Below, piece after piece: positions 25,236-32,474 of a stretch of 38,460 nt of DNA. The position numbers and the translations under genes are program-made. The stretch is from a bacterium (GTDB taxonomy: Bacteria; Electryoneota; RPQS01): positions 1 to 38,460 of the forward strand of contig JAPKYT010000052.1 in NCBI GenBank assembly GCA_026394155.1, in the 5' to 3' direction. The notes under the pieces were generated by a model. It ran no database searches. It worked only from the letters and a program-made list of their open reading frames with translations, and was not told the DNA's origin. Position 1 is the first letter of the stretch. Each line of letters opens with the position of its first letter.

Positions 25236-26954
25236 ATGGCGAAGCGAACTAAGATCGGCATCGGACTGGACGTGGGCAGCCGCCGCGTACAACTGGCGGT
25301 TCTGCGGTCCACCCGGAACTCCACGACCGTGCTCAGAGCCGCGTCGAAGGACCTGCCTCACGACGCCGTAGTGGAGGGATTGGTGATGGACTCGCAGGTG
25401 GTCTGCCAGAAGATCGCCGAGCTCATCAAAGAGAACGGCGTGAAAGGCAAGGAGGCCGCCCTCGCCGTCGGCGGCCGGCGGGTCATGATCAAGAAGATCT
25501 CGACCGACGAGATGAGCGACGACGAGCTGAAGACCACCATCGCTTACGAGGCCAAGTCCAACTTGCCGTTCGATCTGAGCGAAGTGACCTTCGACTACGC
25601 CCGCCTGCCGCAGGAGATGGACACCGGCCGTATGGAGGTGTTGTTAGTGGCGGCCAAGAACGAGATTGTGTTCGACGCCGTCGAAACGCTGCGCTGGGCC
25701 GGCGGGCGGCCGGCCCTTCTCGAAGCCGAGCCGTTCGCTCTGCAGGCCGCACTGTCGGAGGCCGGATATCTGGATGAGCAGGCTGCGGTGGCCGCGCTCC
25801 ATATCGGCTTCCAGTCCACTGAGGCGAGCCTATTTGTAGCAACGCAGTTCACCAGCAACCGCAGCCTGACCGTGGGCGGCAAGAGCTACGTGGAAGCTCT
25901 GATTCGAGATCAGGGGATTTCCTTCGAACGCGCGGCGGGACTGCTCGGCAAGACGTCGCCGACCGAAGACGAACAGCAGGCTGTGGGCCGTGTGGCGACC
26001 GCTGTCAGCGAGCAACTGGCGGAGCAGGTGGAACACGCCTTCCCGGAGTGCTTCGGTTCCGGCGCGGAGAATCCGGTCTTGCGCATCGTGCTCTGCGGCG
26101 GCGGCGCCTATTTGCCGATGCTCGAGACCGCGCTGCGTGCGCGGCTCGGCGTGGAAGTCGAAGTGGCCAATCCGTTCCGCAATTTTCAGGTCGGCAAGAC
26201 CGTCGAGCCCGCCTCGGTGGAGAGCGCACCTGACTTCACGGCGGCGGTGGGCTTGGCCTTGCGCGCTATGGGAGACTCGCACCCCGGCTTCAATTTGCTG
26301 TTCGCCGCCGACCGGCCCGAGCACAAGAAAACGACCTATGCCGGTTTGGGAACGGTGCTGCCGGTGGTCGGCTTTTCGGTCATTCTCTTCGCCCTCTTGA
26401 TGTCGCACTTGGCGCAGGAGAGCAAACTGGCTGCCTTGAGCGACCGCGTCAAAGATATCCGTCGCGAGACGGACTTGTACCGCGACAAGATCGCCTTGGT
26501 CGAGCAACTCACGCAGAAGCGGGCGGACGTGGCGGCCCGCATAGACGTCATTTCCGGACTCGACCGCAACCGCTTCGCGCGCATTCGGGTCATGCAGCTC
26601 GTCAACGGCGCGCTTCCCGAACTCACCTGGATCAGCGGCGTGCAGGAGACGGCCACGCCGAGGGGCGCGGGCGTCAATGTGACCGGTCTCACCAGTTCGA
26701 ATCTCAAGGTGTCGCAGTTTATGACGAACCTGCTGCAGTCCAGTCTGGTGCGAGGCGTGGACCTGCTGGTCTCCGAGCAGACCGAGATTGCCGGGACGAA
26801 CGTGACTCGCTTCACGCTGCAGGTGGCCGTTCCCGGCTTGGGCATGCCGGTACCCGTCGAGCGGAAGCCCGAGAACCTGCTGAAGCGCGGGGCGCAGAGC
26901 ATTCGCGAGAGCCGCGAAGCGCATACCCAACTGCAGAAGGAAGCATCGAAATAA
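25236..26954 (+). CDS. pilM: PilM-PilN fusion, inner-membrane alignment protein
   Basis: A 572-residue protein joining two T4P alignment components. Residues 1-345 are PilM, an actin-like ATPase (GIGLDVGSRRVQLAVL, later VLCGGGAYLPMLE and FTAAVGLALRAM). Residues 351-360 read FNLLFAADRP. This resembles the INLLP-type peptide that PilN uses to bind PilM, now inside a linker. A membrane segment follows near residues 373-392 (VLPVVGFSVILFALLM), then a coiled coil and a PilN-type periplasmic domain to the end. An in-frame ATG at 25221 overlaps the upstream stop, but GAGGG at 25223-25227 fits ATG 25236 better. In most organisms PilM and PilN are separate. The fusion places the cytoplasmic ring and the PilN partner in a fixed 1:1 ratio. 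No separate pilN was seen. Confidence 0.88.
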   Translation: MAKRTKIGIGLDVGSRRVQLAVLRSTRNSTTVLRAASKDLPHDAVVEGLVMDSQVVCQKIAELIKENGVKGKEAALAVGGRRVMIKKISTDEMSDDELKTTIAYEAKSNLPFDLSEVTFDYARLPQEMDTGRMEVLLVAAKNEIVFDAVETLRWAGGRPALLEAEPFALQAALSEAGYLDEQAAVAALHIGFQSTEASLFVATQFTSNRSLTVGGKSYVEALIRDQGISFERAAGLLGKTSPTEDEQQAVGRVATAVSEQLAEQVEHAFPECFGSGAENPVLRIVLCGGGAYLPMLETALRARLGVEVEVANPFRNFQVGKTVEPASVESAPDFTAAVGLALRAMGDSHPGFNLLFAADRPEHKKTTYAGLGTVLPVVGFSVILFALLMSHLAQESKLAALSDRVKDIRRETDLYRDKIALVEQLTQKRADVAARIDVISGLDRNRFARIRVMQLVNGALPELTWISGVQETATPRGAGVNVTGLTSSNLKVSQFMTNLLQSSLVRGVDLLVSEQTEIAGTNVTRFTLQVAVPGLGMPVPVERKPENLLKRGAQSIRESREAHTQLQKEASK

Positions 26955-26981
26955 CCAGTCCGAACGGGCGTGGAGGTTAGC

Positions 26982-27410
26982 ATGAAGGTACGGTGGATCA
27001 AACTCGCGGGGTTGCTGACCGCGCTGCTCTTGCTGGCGGCGGCCTGCGACGAAGGCATTGACGACTGGAACAGCTCGGCCCGGGTGGCCGGCTGGGTTTA
27101 CACCGATCCGTCGAACGCACGCGGCGTGGAGGGCGTTCAGATCATCATCGAGGCCGATCCCGACGCCGATGTTCCCTACGAAGGGCCGAATCGCTGCACG
27201 GTGACGGACGCGTCCGGTCACTTTGCAGGCGCGGTTTTTTTGGGCAACCATGACGGAGACTATGTCTATGTGGCCGATCTGATCGTCGGCTACTTCTGGC
27301 ACGGAAAGAGCTTCACCTGGAACGGCGACATTACCGTGGCGCCCGGATCGGTGTTTACGCTGCCGGCGGTGGACACGACCATGTTCGCGCCCATCGGCGG
27401 CAGTCAGTAA
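26982..27410 (+). CDS. Small lipoprotein with carboxypeptidase-regulatory-like domain
   Basis: A 142-residue exported protein. The start ATG 26982 follows TGGAGGT. The signal ends LLLLAAAC with Cys24, a plausible lipobox, so it is probably membrane anchored. The mature part shows a CarboxypepD_reg/Ig-like pattern: ARVAGWVYTDPSNARGVEGV, TVTDASGHFAG and YVYVADLIVGYF. It lies between the PilM-PilN fusion and pilO, an unusual insertion in a conserved gene order. It may decorate the envelope part of the alignment complex. That role is inferred from location. Confidence 0.75.
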   Translation: MKVRWIKLAGLLTALLLLAAACDEGIDDWNSSARVAGWVYTDPSNARGVEGVQIIIEADPDADVPYEGPNRCTVTDASGHFAGAVFLGNHDGDYVYVADLIVGYFWHGKSFTWNGDITVAPGSVFTLPAVDTTMFAPIGGSQ

Positions 27411-27422
27411 CGAGGTCGAACC

Positions 27423-28094
27423 ATGACAATCAGTCTGCGCAATCCGGCCACGCAGAGGTGGATCATCTTCTGCACCGTGGCCTTTGGTCTGGTGTACGGC
27501 TACTTCAACTTTGTGTACACGCCGCGCAGCGAGACCATCAAACGTCTCACGGCCGACATCAAGAAGGAGTCGGAGGTTCTGGCCAAGGGCAAGCGCATCG
27601 CGGCCAACTTCCAGACCGTGCAGGACGACTACGCGCGGCTCATGCAGAGCTGGGAAATCGCCCACGAACTCCTGCCCACCCGGAAGGAAATGGAGGGACT
27701 GCTGAAGAGCATCACGCTGGCCGGACAGGAGCATGATGTCACCTTCCTGCTCTTCAAGCCGCTGGATCCGGTGGAGAAGCCCTACTACTGGGAAAATCCG
27801 ATTCAGATCAAGACGCTGTCACGCTATCACGATCTGGCCCAATTCTTCTCGGAGGTGGCTTCGCTGGACCGGATCGTCAACGTGAACAGCGTGAAGCTCA
27901 CGGGCTACAAGCCGAACCGCGGCCGCAGTCCCTTCACGGTGGAAGCCGAATTCACGGCATCCATCTACATCTTTAAGGAACTGGGTTCGCCGGTGACCAC
28001 CGTTGCCGAGCAGGAGCCGAAGAATGTCCGGCCCGGGCCGCCGCGACCCGTCAAATCGCCGGCCGCAGCGGCGGAAGGGAGACCACAAACATGA
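27423..28094 (+). CDS. pilO: Type IV pilus alignment protein PilO
   Basis: A 223-residue bitopic inner-membrane protein of the PilO family. One N-terminal membrane segment (WIIFCTVAFGLVYGYFNFVY) is followed by a coiled-coil stretch to about residue 85, with a heptad-like charged pattern (ETIKRLTADIKKESEVLAKG). A two-part periplasmic core comes next. It shows ELLPTRKEMEGLLKSITLAG and ISTLSRYHDLAQFFSEVASL-like segments typical of PilO. It forms heterodimers with PilN, here the PilN part of the upstream fusion. The start is an ATG after GAGGTCG. It overlaps pilP by four bases (ATGA). Confidence 0.9.
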   Translation: MTISLRNPATQRWIIFCTVAFGLVYGYFNFVYTPRSETIKRLTADIKKESEVLAKGKRIAANFQTVQDDYARLMQSWEIAHELLPTRKEMEGLLKSITLAGQEHDVTFLLFKPLDPVEKPYYWENPIQIKTLSRYHDLAQFFSEVASLDRIVNVNSVKLTGYKPNRGRSPFTVEAEFTASIYIFKELGSPVTTVAEQEPKNVRPGPPRPVKSPAAAAEGRPQT

Positions 28095-28732
28095 GAACGC
28101 TCCTTCTCCTGATCGGGACGATTTCGCTCGCCGGATGCGTGTTCGCTGACGAACCGCCGGCCACCCCAACGGAGCCGGATACCGCCATCATCCAGACACA
28201 GCCGGTGGCCGTGCCGGACGAGCCGTCCGCCGCACCTGACGGGGAGACCGCCGCGCCCTCTCCCAAGGAGCAGCCCAAGTCGGTGAAGGCGAAATCCGGT
28301 TCTGAAGAGTTGTCCACCGAACTCAGCGGTCTGGACACCCTCGAAGTGCTGCCCAGCGATGTCGTGACCCGAGTGGCGGGCGGCACACGCCGCGTGCATC
28401 TCGAAAGCACGGTCTTTCGCCGCGAGCAGCCTGTCGAGTACGAGGCCGCCGGCCGCCGCGATCCCTTCCGCGCGCTGTTGGTGGATGAGAAAAAAGAAGG
28501 CGAAATCGAGACCGACCTGCTGCGACTCGAGGGCGCGACACTCCGGGGAGTCGTCTGGTCCGACGGCACCTATCTCGCCTTGGTCAGCGACAAAGACGGC
28601 AAGTCCTTCGTGCTTCGCGAGGGCGATCCCGTCTATCAAGGTCGAGTATTGTCCGTAACCCAAGCGCGCGCCACCTTCGAGGTCTCGGACTTCGGCGATT
28701 ATCAGCAGATTATTCTCAAGGTCCGGGGGTAG
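28091..28732 (+). CDS. pilP: Type IV pilus lipoprotein PilP
   Basis: A 213-residue lipoprotein with a short signal and lipobox SLAGC (Cys16). A proline- and alanine-rich linker spans about residues 20-110. The C-terminal domain (about 125-213) has AAGRRDPFRALL, then LEGATLRGVVWSDGTYLALVSD and a gly-rich beta-sandwich end, as in the PilP HR domain that contacts PilQ. It links the PilM-PilN/PilO complex to the secretin. The start overlaps the pilO stop by four bases, and the secretin follows directly. Confidence 0.88.
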   Translation: MRTLLLLIGTISLAGCVFADEPPATPTEPDTAIIQTQPVAVPDEPSAAPDGETAAPSPKEQPKSVKAKSGSEELSTELSGLDTLEVLPSDVVTRVAGGTRRVHLESTVFRREQPVEYEAAGRRDPFRALLVDEKKEGEIETDLLRLEGATLRGVVWSDGTYLALVSDKDGKSFVLREGDPVYQGRVLSVTQARATFEVSDFGDYQQIILKVRG

Positions 28733-28785
28733 CCGTGAGCATGCGATCCAAAATGATCATTCCGAACCGGGGAAAGGCAGGAACG

Positions 28786-30018
28786 ATGAAACCCGTATTC
28801 CTTATCTGGTTGCTGGCGGGTGTGGCCCTCTGTCCGCTGACCGCCGCCGCTCAAAGTGTGCCCTATCACGGATCGGCGGGACGAATCTCCATGAACGTCG
28901 AGGAAGCGGATATCCGCACGGTGCTGCGCAGCATGTCCGAATTCTCGGGCATGAACATCGTCGCCGGTTCGGAAGTGAAGGGCCCGGTCACGGTGCTGCT
29001 CCATGACGTGCCGTGGCGGGAAGCGCTCGAGAACATTCTTAAGATGAACGACTTCGTGGCCAGCGAGGCGAACGGCATCATCCGCGTCTCCACGCACAAG
29101 GACTTCGAGCAGGCGCGCAAGCTCGAGAACCTGACCACCGCCGTTTACCAGATCAAGTACGCGCGCGCCGACAAATTACAGGCGGTGATCACCAAGTTGC
29201 TGACCGAGCGCGGCAAGGCTCAGGCCGACGTCCGAGCCAATTCGCTCATCATCAGCGACATTCCGCAGGTCATCCAGGCCATGGACTCCATCATGCGCGC
29301 GCTCGACAAGCCGACCGCGCAGGTGCTCATCGAAGCCCGTTTGGTGGAGGTGGACGTCAACACCTCGCGGGAGCTGGGAGTAAACTGGTCCCTCGGCAAC
29401 CTGTCGAACCCGCTGGCCAACACGCGCGCGGGCGGATCGGTGGACCTGGGCGTGACCGATCCGGCGGGAACCTTCACCTTCGGCCGCCTGCAAAACGGAG
29501 TGGACATCAACGCCCAGCTGAGCGCTCTGCAGGAGGAGCGCAAAGCCGAGATCCTGTCGCAGCCTTCGGTTCTCATCAATGACAATGAGCAGGCCACCAT
29601 CCTCTCCGGCAAGAAGATTCCCATCAACGTGCTCGATCAGGCCGGAAATCTGGTGACCCAGTTTTTCGACGTTGCCGTGAAGCTGACGGTAGCGCCGCAC
29701 ATCAATCCCAACAACGAAGTGCTGATGACCCTGAACCCGGTGGTCTCGGAGCTCTCGGGCGAAGCCACCGTCACCGGCGGGATCATCATTCTTACCTCGG
29801 AGGTCAACACCACGCTCCTCGTCAAGGATGGGGAGACGGTGGTCATCGGCGGGGTCATTCGCTCGAAAGACGGGCATGTGGAGCGCAAAGTGCCGCTCTT
29901 GCACGCCATACCGCTTTTCGGTCGCCTGTTCTCGTATTCGGTGAAGACTCTCGACAAGACGGAGATTCTGGTGTTTGTGACGCCGCACGTCATTCCGGCA
30001 GGGGTGGCATCGCGATAG
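28786..30018 (+). CDS. pilQ: Type IV pilus secretin PilQ (short form)
   Basis: Outer-membrane secretin through which the pilus leaves the cell. I chose ATG 28786, which gives a clean signal peptide (MKPVFLIWLLAGVALCPLTA), rather than GTG 28735, which leaves an untypical N-terminus. The mature 390 residues contain an STN/N0-type domain (ISMNVEEADIRTVLRSMSE), an N1 domain (VYQIKYARADKLQAVITKLL) and the secretin core with SQPSVLINDNEQATILSG, VPLLHAIPLFGRLFSY and VFVTPHV. AMIN domains present in many PilQ proteins are absent, so this is a minimal PilQ of 410 residues. It is the last gene of the pil locus and is followed by a terminator. Confidence 0.92.
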   Translation: MKPVFLIWLLAGVALCPLTAAAQSVPYHGSAGRISMNVEEADIRTVLRSMSEFSGMNIVAGSEVKGPVTVLLHDVPWREALENILKMNDFVASEANGIIRVSTHKDFEQARKLENLTTAVYQIKYARADKLQAVITKLLTERGKAQADVRANSLIISDIPQVIQAMDSIMRALDKPTAQVLIEARLVEVDVNTSRELGVNWSLGNLSNPLANTRAGGSVDLGVTDPAGTFTFGRLQNGVDINAQLSALQEERKAEILSQPSVLINDNEQATILSGKKIPINVLDQAGNLVTQFFDVAVKLTVAPHINPNNEVLMTLNPVVSELSGEATVTGGIIILTSEVNTTLLVKDGETVVIGGVIRSKDGHVERKVPLLHAIPLFGRLFSYSVKTLDKTEILVFVTPHVIPAGVASR

Positions 30019-30066
30019 GGGCTTGCCGATGTGAAAGTCCTGCATAGCGCCATGCAATACTGGCCC

Positions 30067-30103
30067 AAGAGAGGTCTCACGTTGAGACCTCTCTTGTTGT
30101 TTA
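30067..30103 (+). terminator. Terminator of the pil locus
   Basis: A perfect 13-bp stem (AAGAGAGGTCTCA / TGAGACCTCTCTT) with a 3-base loop CGT is followed by GTTGTTTATA. It starts about 48 bases after the pilQ stop and marks the end of the long pil transcript. Confidence 0.85.
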
Positions 30104-30179
30104 TAATAGAATTATCAAGTCGTCCGAGATTTGCGGTAGGGACGACGTCAGGGTCGAGCGGATTGATTTTGTGCCGCCA

Positions 30180-30199
30180 AATCTTTAACTTTAAAGATT
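30180..30199. promoter_or_regulatory. Perfect inverted repeat upstream of first subtilase
   Basis: AATCTTTAA-CT-TTAAAGATT is a 20-base perfect inverted repeat, in an AT-rich patch quite unlike the surrounding sequence. It sits 23 bases before the first candidate start of the protease gene. It may be an operator or part of the promoter region. No matched -35/-10 pair could be assigned with confidence. Confidence 0.35.
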
Positions 30200-30221
30200 A
30201 ATTAAGGATTGTGGGCCCGAA

Positions 30222-32027
30222 GTGCCATCCACCATCGCCTCGGCGGACCGGGAGGCCATCAGCGTCAACGCTCGTCTCCGCGCGCGGATGCCCATGCCTC
30301 CCGCCATACTTCGTTCGATCGTGATCTGGGTGATGCTGTCTCTGACGGCCATCTCAGCGAGCGGTTCGTGCGCCGAATCCGACCGTTGGAGCGACTGCGA
30401 GTTTCAGCCCGGCCGGCTGATCGTCAGCTTCAAGGCCGAAGGACTGCCGGAATTCGACCGGGACAAGCCCGCAGAACCCTTAGGCGTGGGTGTGAAATCT
30501 CTCGATGAGCTCTTCTCCCGCTACGAAGCAACCTCCCTGCGACGGCTGGTTCCGGATGGCATTCTGAGCCGCTTGAAAACGTCGCCTGATCTCTTCTGCA
30601 CCTACGTTCTGAGTTTTTCGCCGCACTACAGTGTCCTCGACGCTCTCGACGATCTGGCGCGCGATCCCAATGTCCGCGCCGTCGAACCCGATCTCCTGCG
30701 CCGCACCTGCCGGGTTCCTAACGACCCGCTGTGGAGTTCGCAGTGGGACAAGCGGCTGATGGGCGCGCACCGCGTTTGGGATATCTCCACCGGCTCGCGC
30801 AACATCATCTGCGTCGGTATTGACACCGGAGTGGACTGGAACCATCCCGATCTCACGCCCAGCCTTTGGGTGAATCCCGGCGAAGATGTGGACGGCGATT
30901 CCGTGGTGTGGACGCTGAGTGAGTATCCCGGCGACTGGGACGACGTGAACGATATTGACGATGACTCCGACGGCTACGTGGATGATCTGCTCGGATGGGA
31001 CTTCGTCTATGATCTTCAGGGTTGCGCACCCGACGAGGACTGTGACAGTCATGGCGACAACAACATGTTCGGCCGCAACAGCCACGGCACACACGTGGCG
31101 GGAATTATGTGTGCCGCCGGCAATAACGGCATCGGCGTGGCGGGGCTGAGCTGGGTCGGCCGGTTGATGGCACTGCGCGCCGGCTTCCAGAGCGCCGACG
31201 GTCTGGGCTACATTCTCGAGAGCGCCAGCTCAGCCGCCATTCTCTATGCCGCCGCTCACGGAGCGAAAGTCATCAACATGTCCTACGGCAGTTCCGCCTT
31301 CTTATCCACCGAGCGCGACGTGATGGACGCGGCGTGGAATCAAGGCTGCCTGTTAGTGGCCGCCTCGGGAAATGAGGGTGCCACAGAGCTGCACTACCCG
31401 GCCGCCTACGACAACGTGATTGCGGTCAATGCCACCAACGATCAGGATCGCCTCGCTCATTGGTCCAACCGCGGATGGTGGACGGATCTGTGCGCTCCGG
31501 GCGCGGAGCCGGGAATCATGAGCACGGTCATCAACGGCTACGAAGCGCGGACCGGCACGTCCATGGCGAGTCCCAATGCAGCGGGTGTGGCCGCGCTGGT
31601 CTGGTCGGTGTTTCCGCAGCTGGCCAACGGCGAACTGCGCAGCCTGCTGCAGGCCACGGCGCAGAATCCCGGAGTGGACCCGACGGCGCTGGGGAGCGGA
31701 AGGGTGGACGCCTTCGCCGCGATTGCCTCTCACGCTCCAGAGCGGCCCGCCGCGGCGCGGCCCGACGCCGTGACGCTGCACGGCAACTATCCGAATCCGT
31801 TCAACTCCGCCACGACCATCGCTTTTGATCTGGCGGCGGCATCGCCCGTGAAGCTGCAGGTTTGCGACGTCCTGGGTCGCGCGGTGGCCGTTCTGGTAAA
31901 CAACACTCTCAACGCGGGCGCTCATCGCGTTGCGTTTGACGCGTCCGGCTTGGCCGGCGGAGTTTATGTGGCGCATCTCGAAGCGGCGGGAACCACCGTC
32001 TCCTCAAAGATGATGCTCATCAAATAG
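30222..32027 (+). CDS. Secreted subtilisin-like serine protease with T9SS-type sorting domain
   Basis: A 601-residue S8-family protease. From GTG 30222 there is a non-signal N-terminus, then a hydrophobic segment at about residues 30-50. ATG 30288 (MPMPPAIL) would give a simple signal peptide and is a real alternative, though it lacks a clear ribosome site. A propeptide-like region covers about 65-160. The catalytic triad is visible: Asp201 (GIDTGVDWNHPD), His288 (HGTHVAG) and Ser447 (GTSMASPN). Between Asp and His lies an Asp-rich loop (DDVNDIDDDSDGYVDD) that may bind calcium. Residues of about 515-601 are a type IX-like C-terminal domain with NYPNPFN and a beta-sandwich end (GGVYVAHLEA). 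A paralogue follows directly downstream. Confidence 0.9.
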   Translation: MPSTIASADREAISVNARLRARMPMPPAILRSIVIWVMLSLTAISASGSCAESDRWSDCEFQPGRLIVSFKAEGLPEFDRDKPAEPLGVGVKSLDELFSRYEATSLRRLVPDGILSRLKTSPDLFCTYVLSFSPHYSVLDALDDLARDPNVRAVEPDLLRRTCRVPNDPLWSSQWDKRLMGAHRVWDISTGSRNIICVGIDTGVDWNHPDLTPSLWVNPGEDVDGDSVVWTLSEYPGDWDDVNDIDDDSDGYVDDLLGWDFVYDLQGCAPDEDCDSHGDNNMFGRNSHGTHVAGIMCAAGNNGIGVAGLSWVGRLMALRAGFQSADGLGYILESASSAAILYAAAHGAKVINMSYGSSAFLSTERDVMDAAWNQGCLLVAASGNEGATELHYPAAYDNVIAVNATNDQDRLAHWSNRGWWTDLCAPGAEPGIMSTVINGYEARTGTSMASPNAAGVAALVWSVFPQLANGELRSLLQATAQNPGVDPTALGSGRVDAFAAIASHAPERPAAARPDAVTLHGNYPNPFNSATTIAFDLAAASPVKLQVCDVLGRAVAVLVNNTLNAGAHRVAFDASGLAGGVYVAHLEAAGTTVSSKMMLIK

Positions 32028-32084
32028 GAATATTTACGAGCGGCCCGTGCGGCCGCCTTGGGCTGAGTTCATAAGGAGCAAAAC

Positions 32085-32474
32085 ATGAAGCGCTGGATCT
32101 GGGCACTGCTGTTGGTGACGATTTGCCTGCCGTATGGTGCGTTTGCCGGTCAGGACCTGACGGGCGCACAGTGGACGCCGGGGCGTCTGATCGTGAACTT
32201 TCGCGGCGAGATCGGCACTTTGTACGACAAGGACGGTGAGGGCGAGGTGATTTCGATGGGGATGCCGTCGCTGGATGAGCTTTTGGCTCGCTACCGCGTC
32301 AGTGCCGGATTTCTACCGGCTGATGCTTCTGGAATGCCCGGAGGACACGGACATTCCGCGGATGATGGCGGATTTCGAGCGCAATCCCCTCGTGGAGTAC
32401 GCCGAGGCGGACTTGCTTCGTCCCCTGTCCTCGCGCACACCCAACGATCCGCTCTGGAACAGCCAATGGGATAA
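32085..32474 (+). pseudogene. N-terminal fragment of second subtilase, frameshifted
   Basis: This is the true start of the second protease gene, with GGAGC before ATG 32085 and a clear signal peptide (MKRWIWALLLVTICLPYGAFA). It then has the propeptide pattern WTPGRLIVNFRGE and PSLDELLARY that matches the first protease. At about 32298-32307 the reading frame continues in the +1 frame as SVPDFYRLMLLE. Compared with the first protease about 18 residues of the propeptide are missing there. The pattern is a small deletion that is not a multiple of three. Beyond the junction this frame is meaningless. Whether it is a real mutation or an assembly error cannot be told here. Confidence 0.8.

Noticed and set aside
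25830-27734. A 634-residue open frame on the minus strand opposite the pilM-pilN region
   Set aside because: It crosses several real genes and their spacers and is His/Arg/Gly-rich in the way of antisense frames.
32275-32310. Programmed ribosomal frameshift in the second subtilase
   Set aside because: Compared with the paralogue about 18 residues are also missing at the junction, and no convincing slippery site with stimulatory structure was seen. A deletion is simpler.
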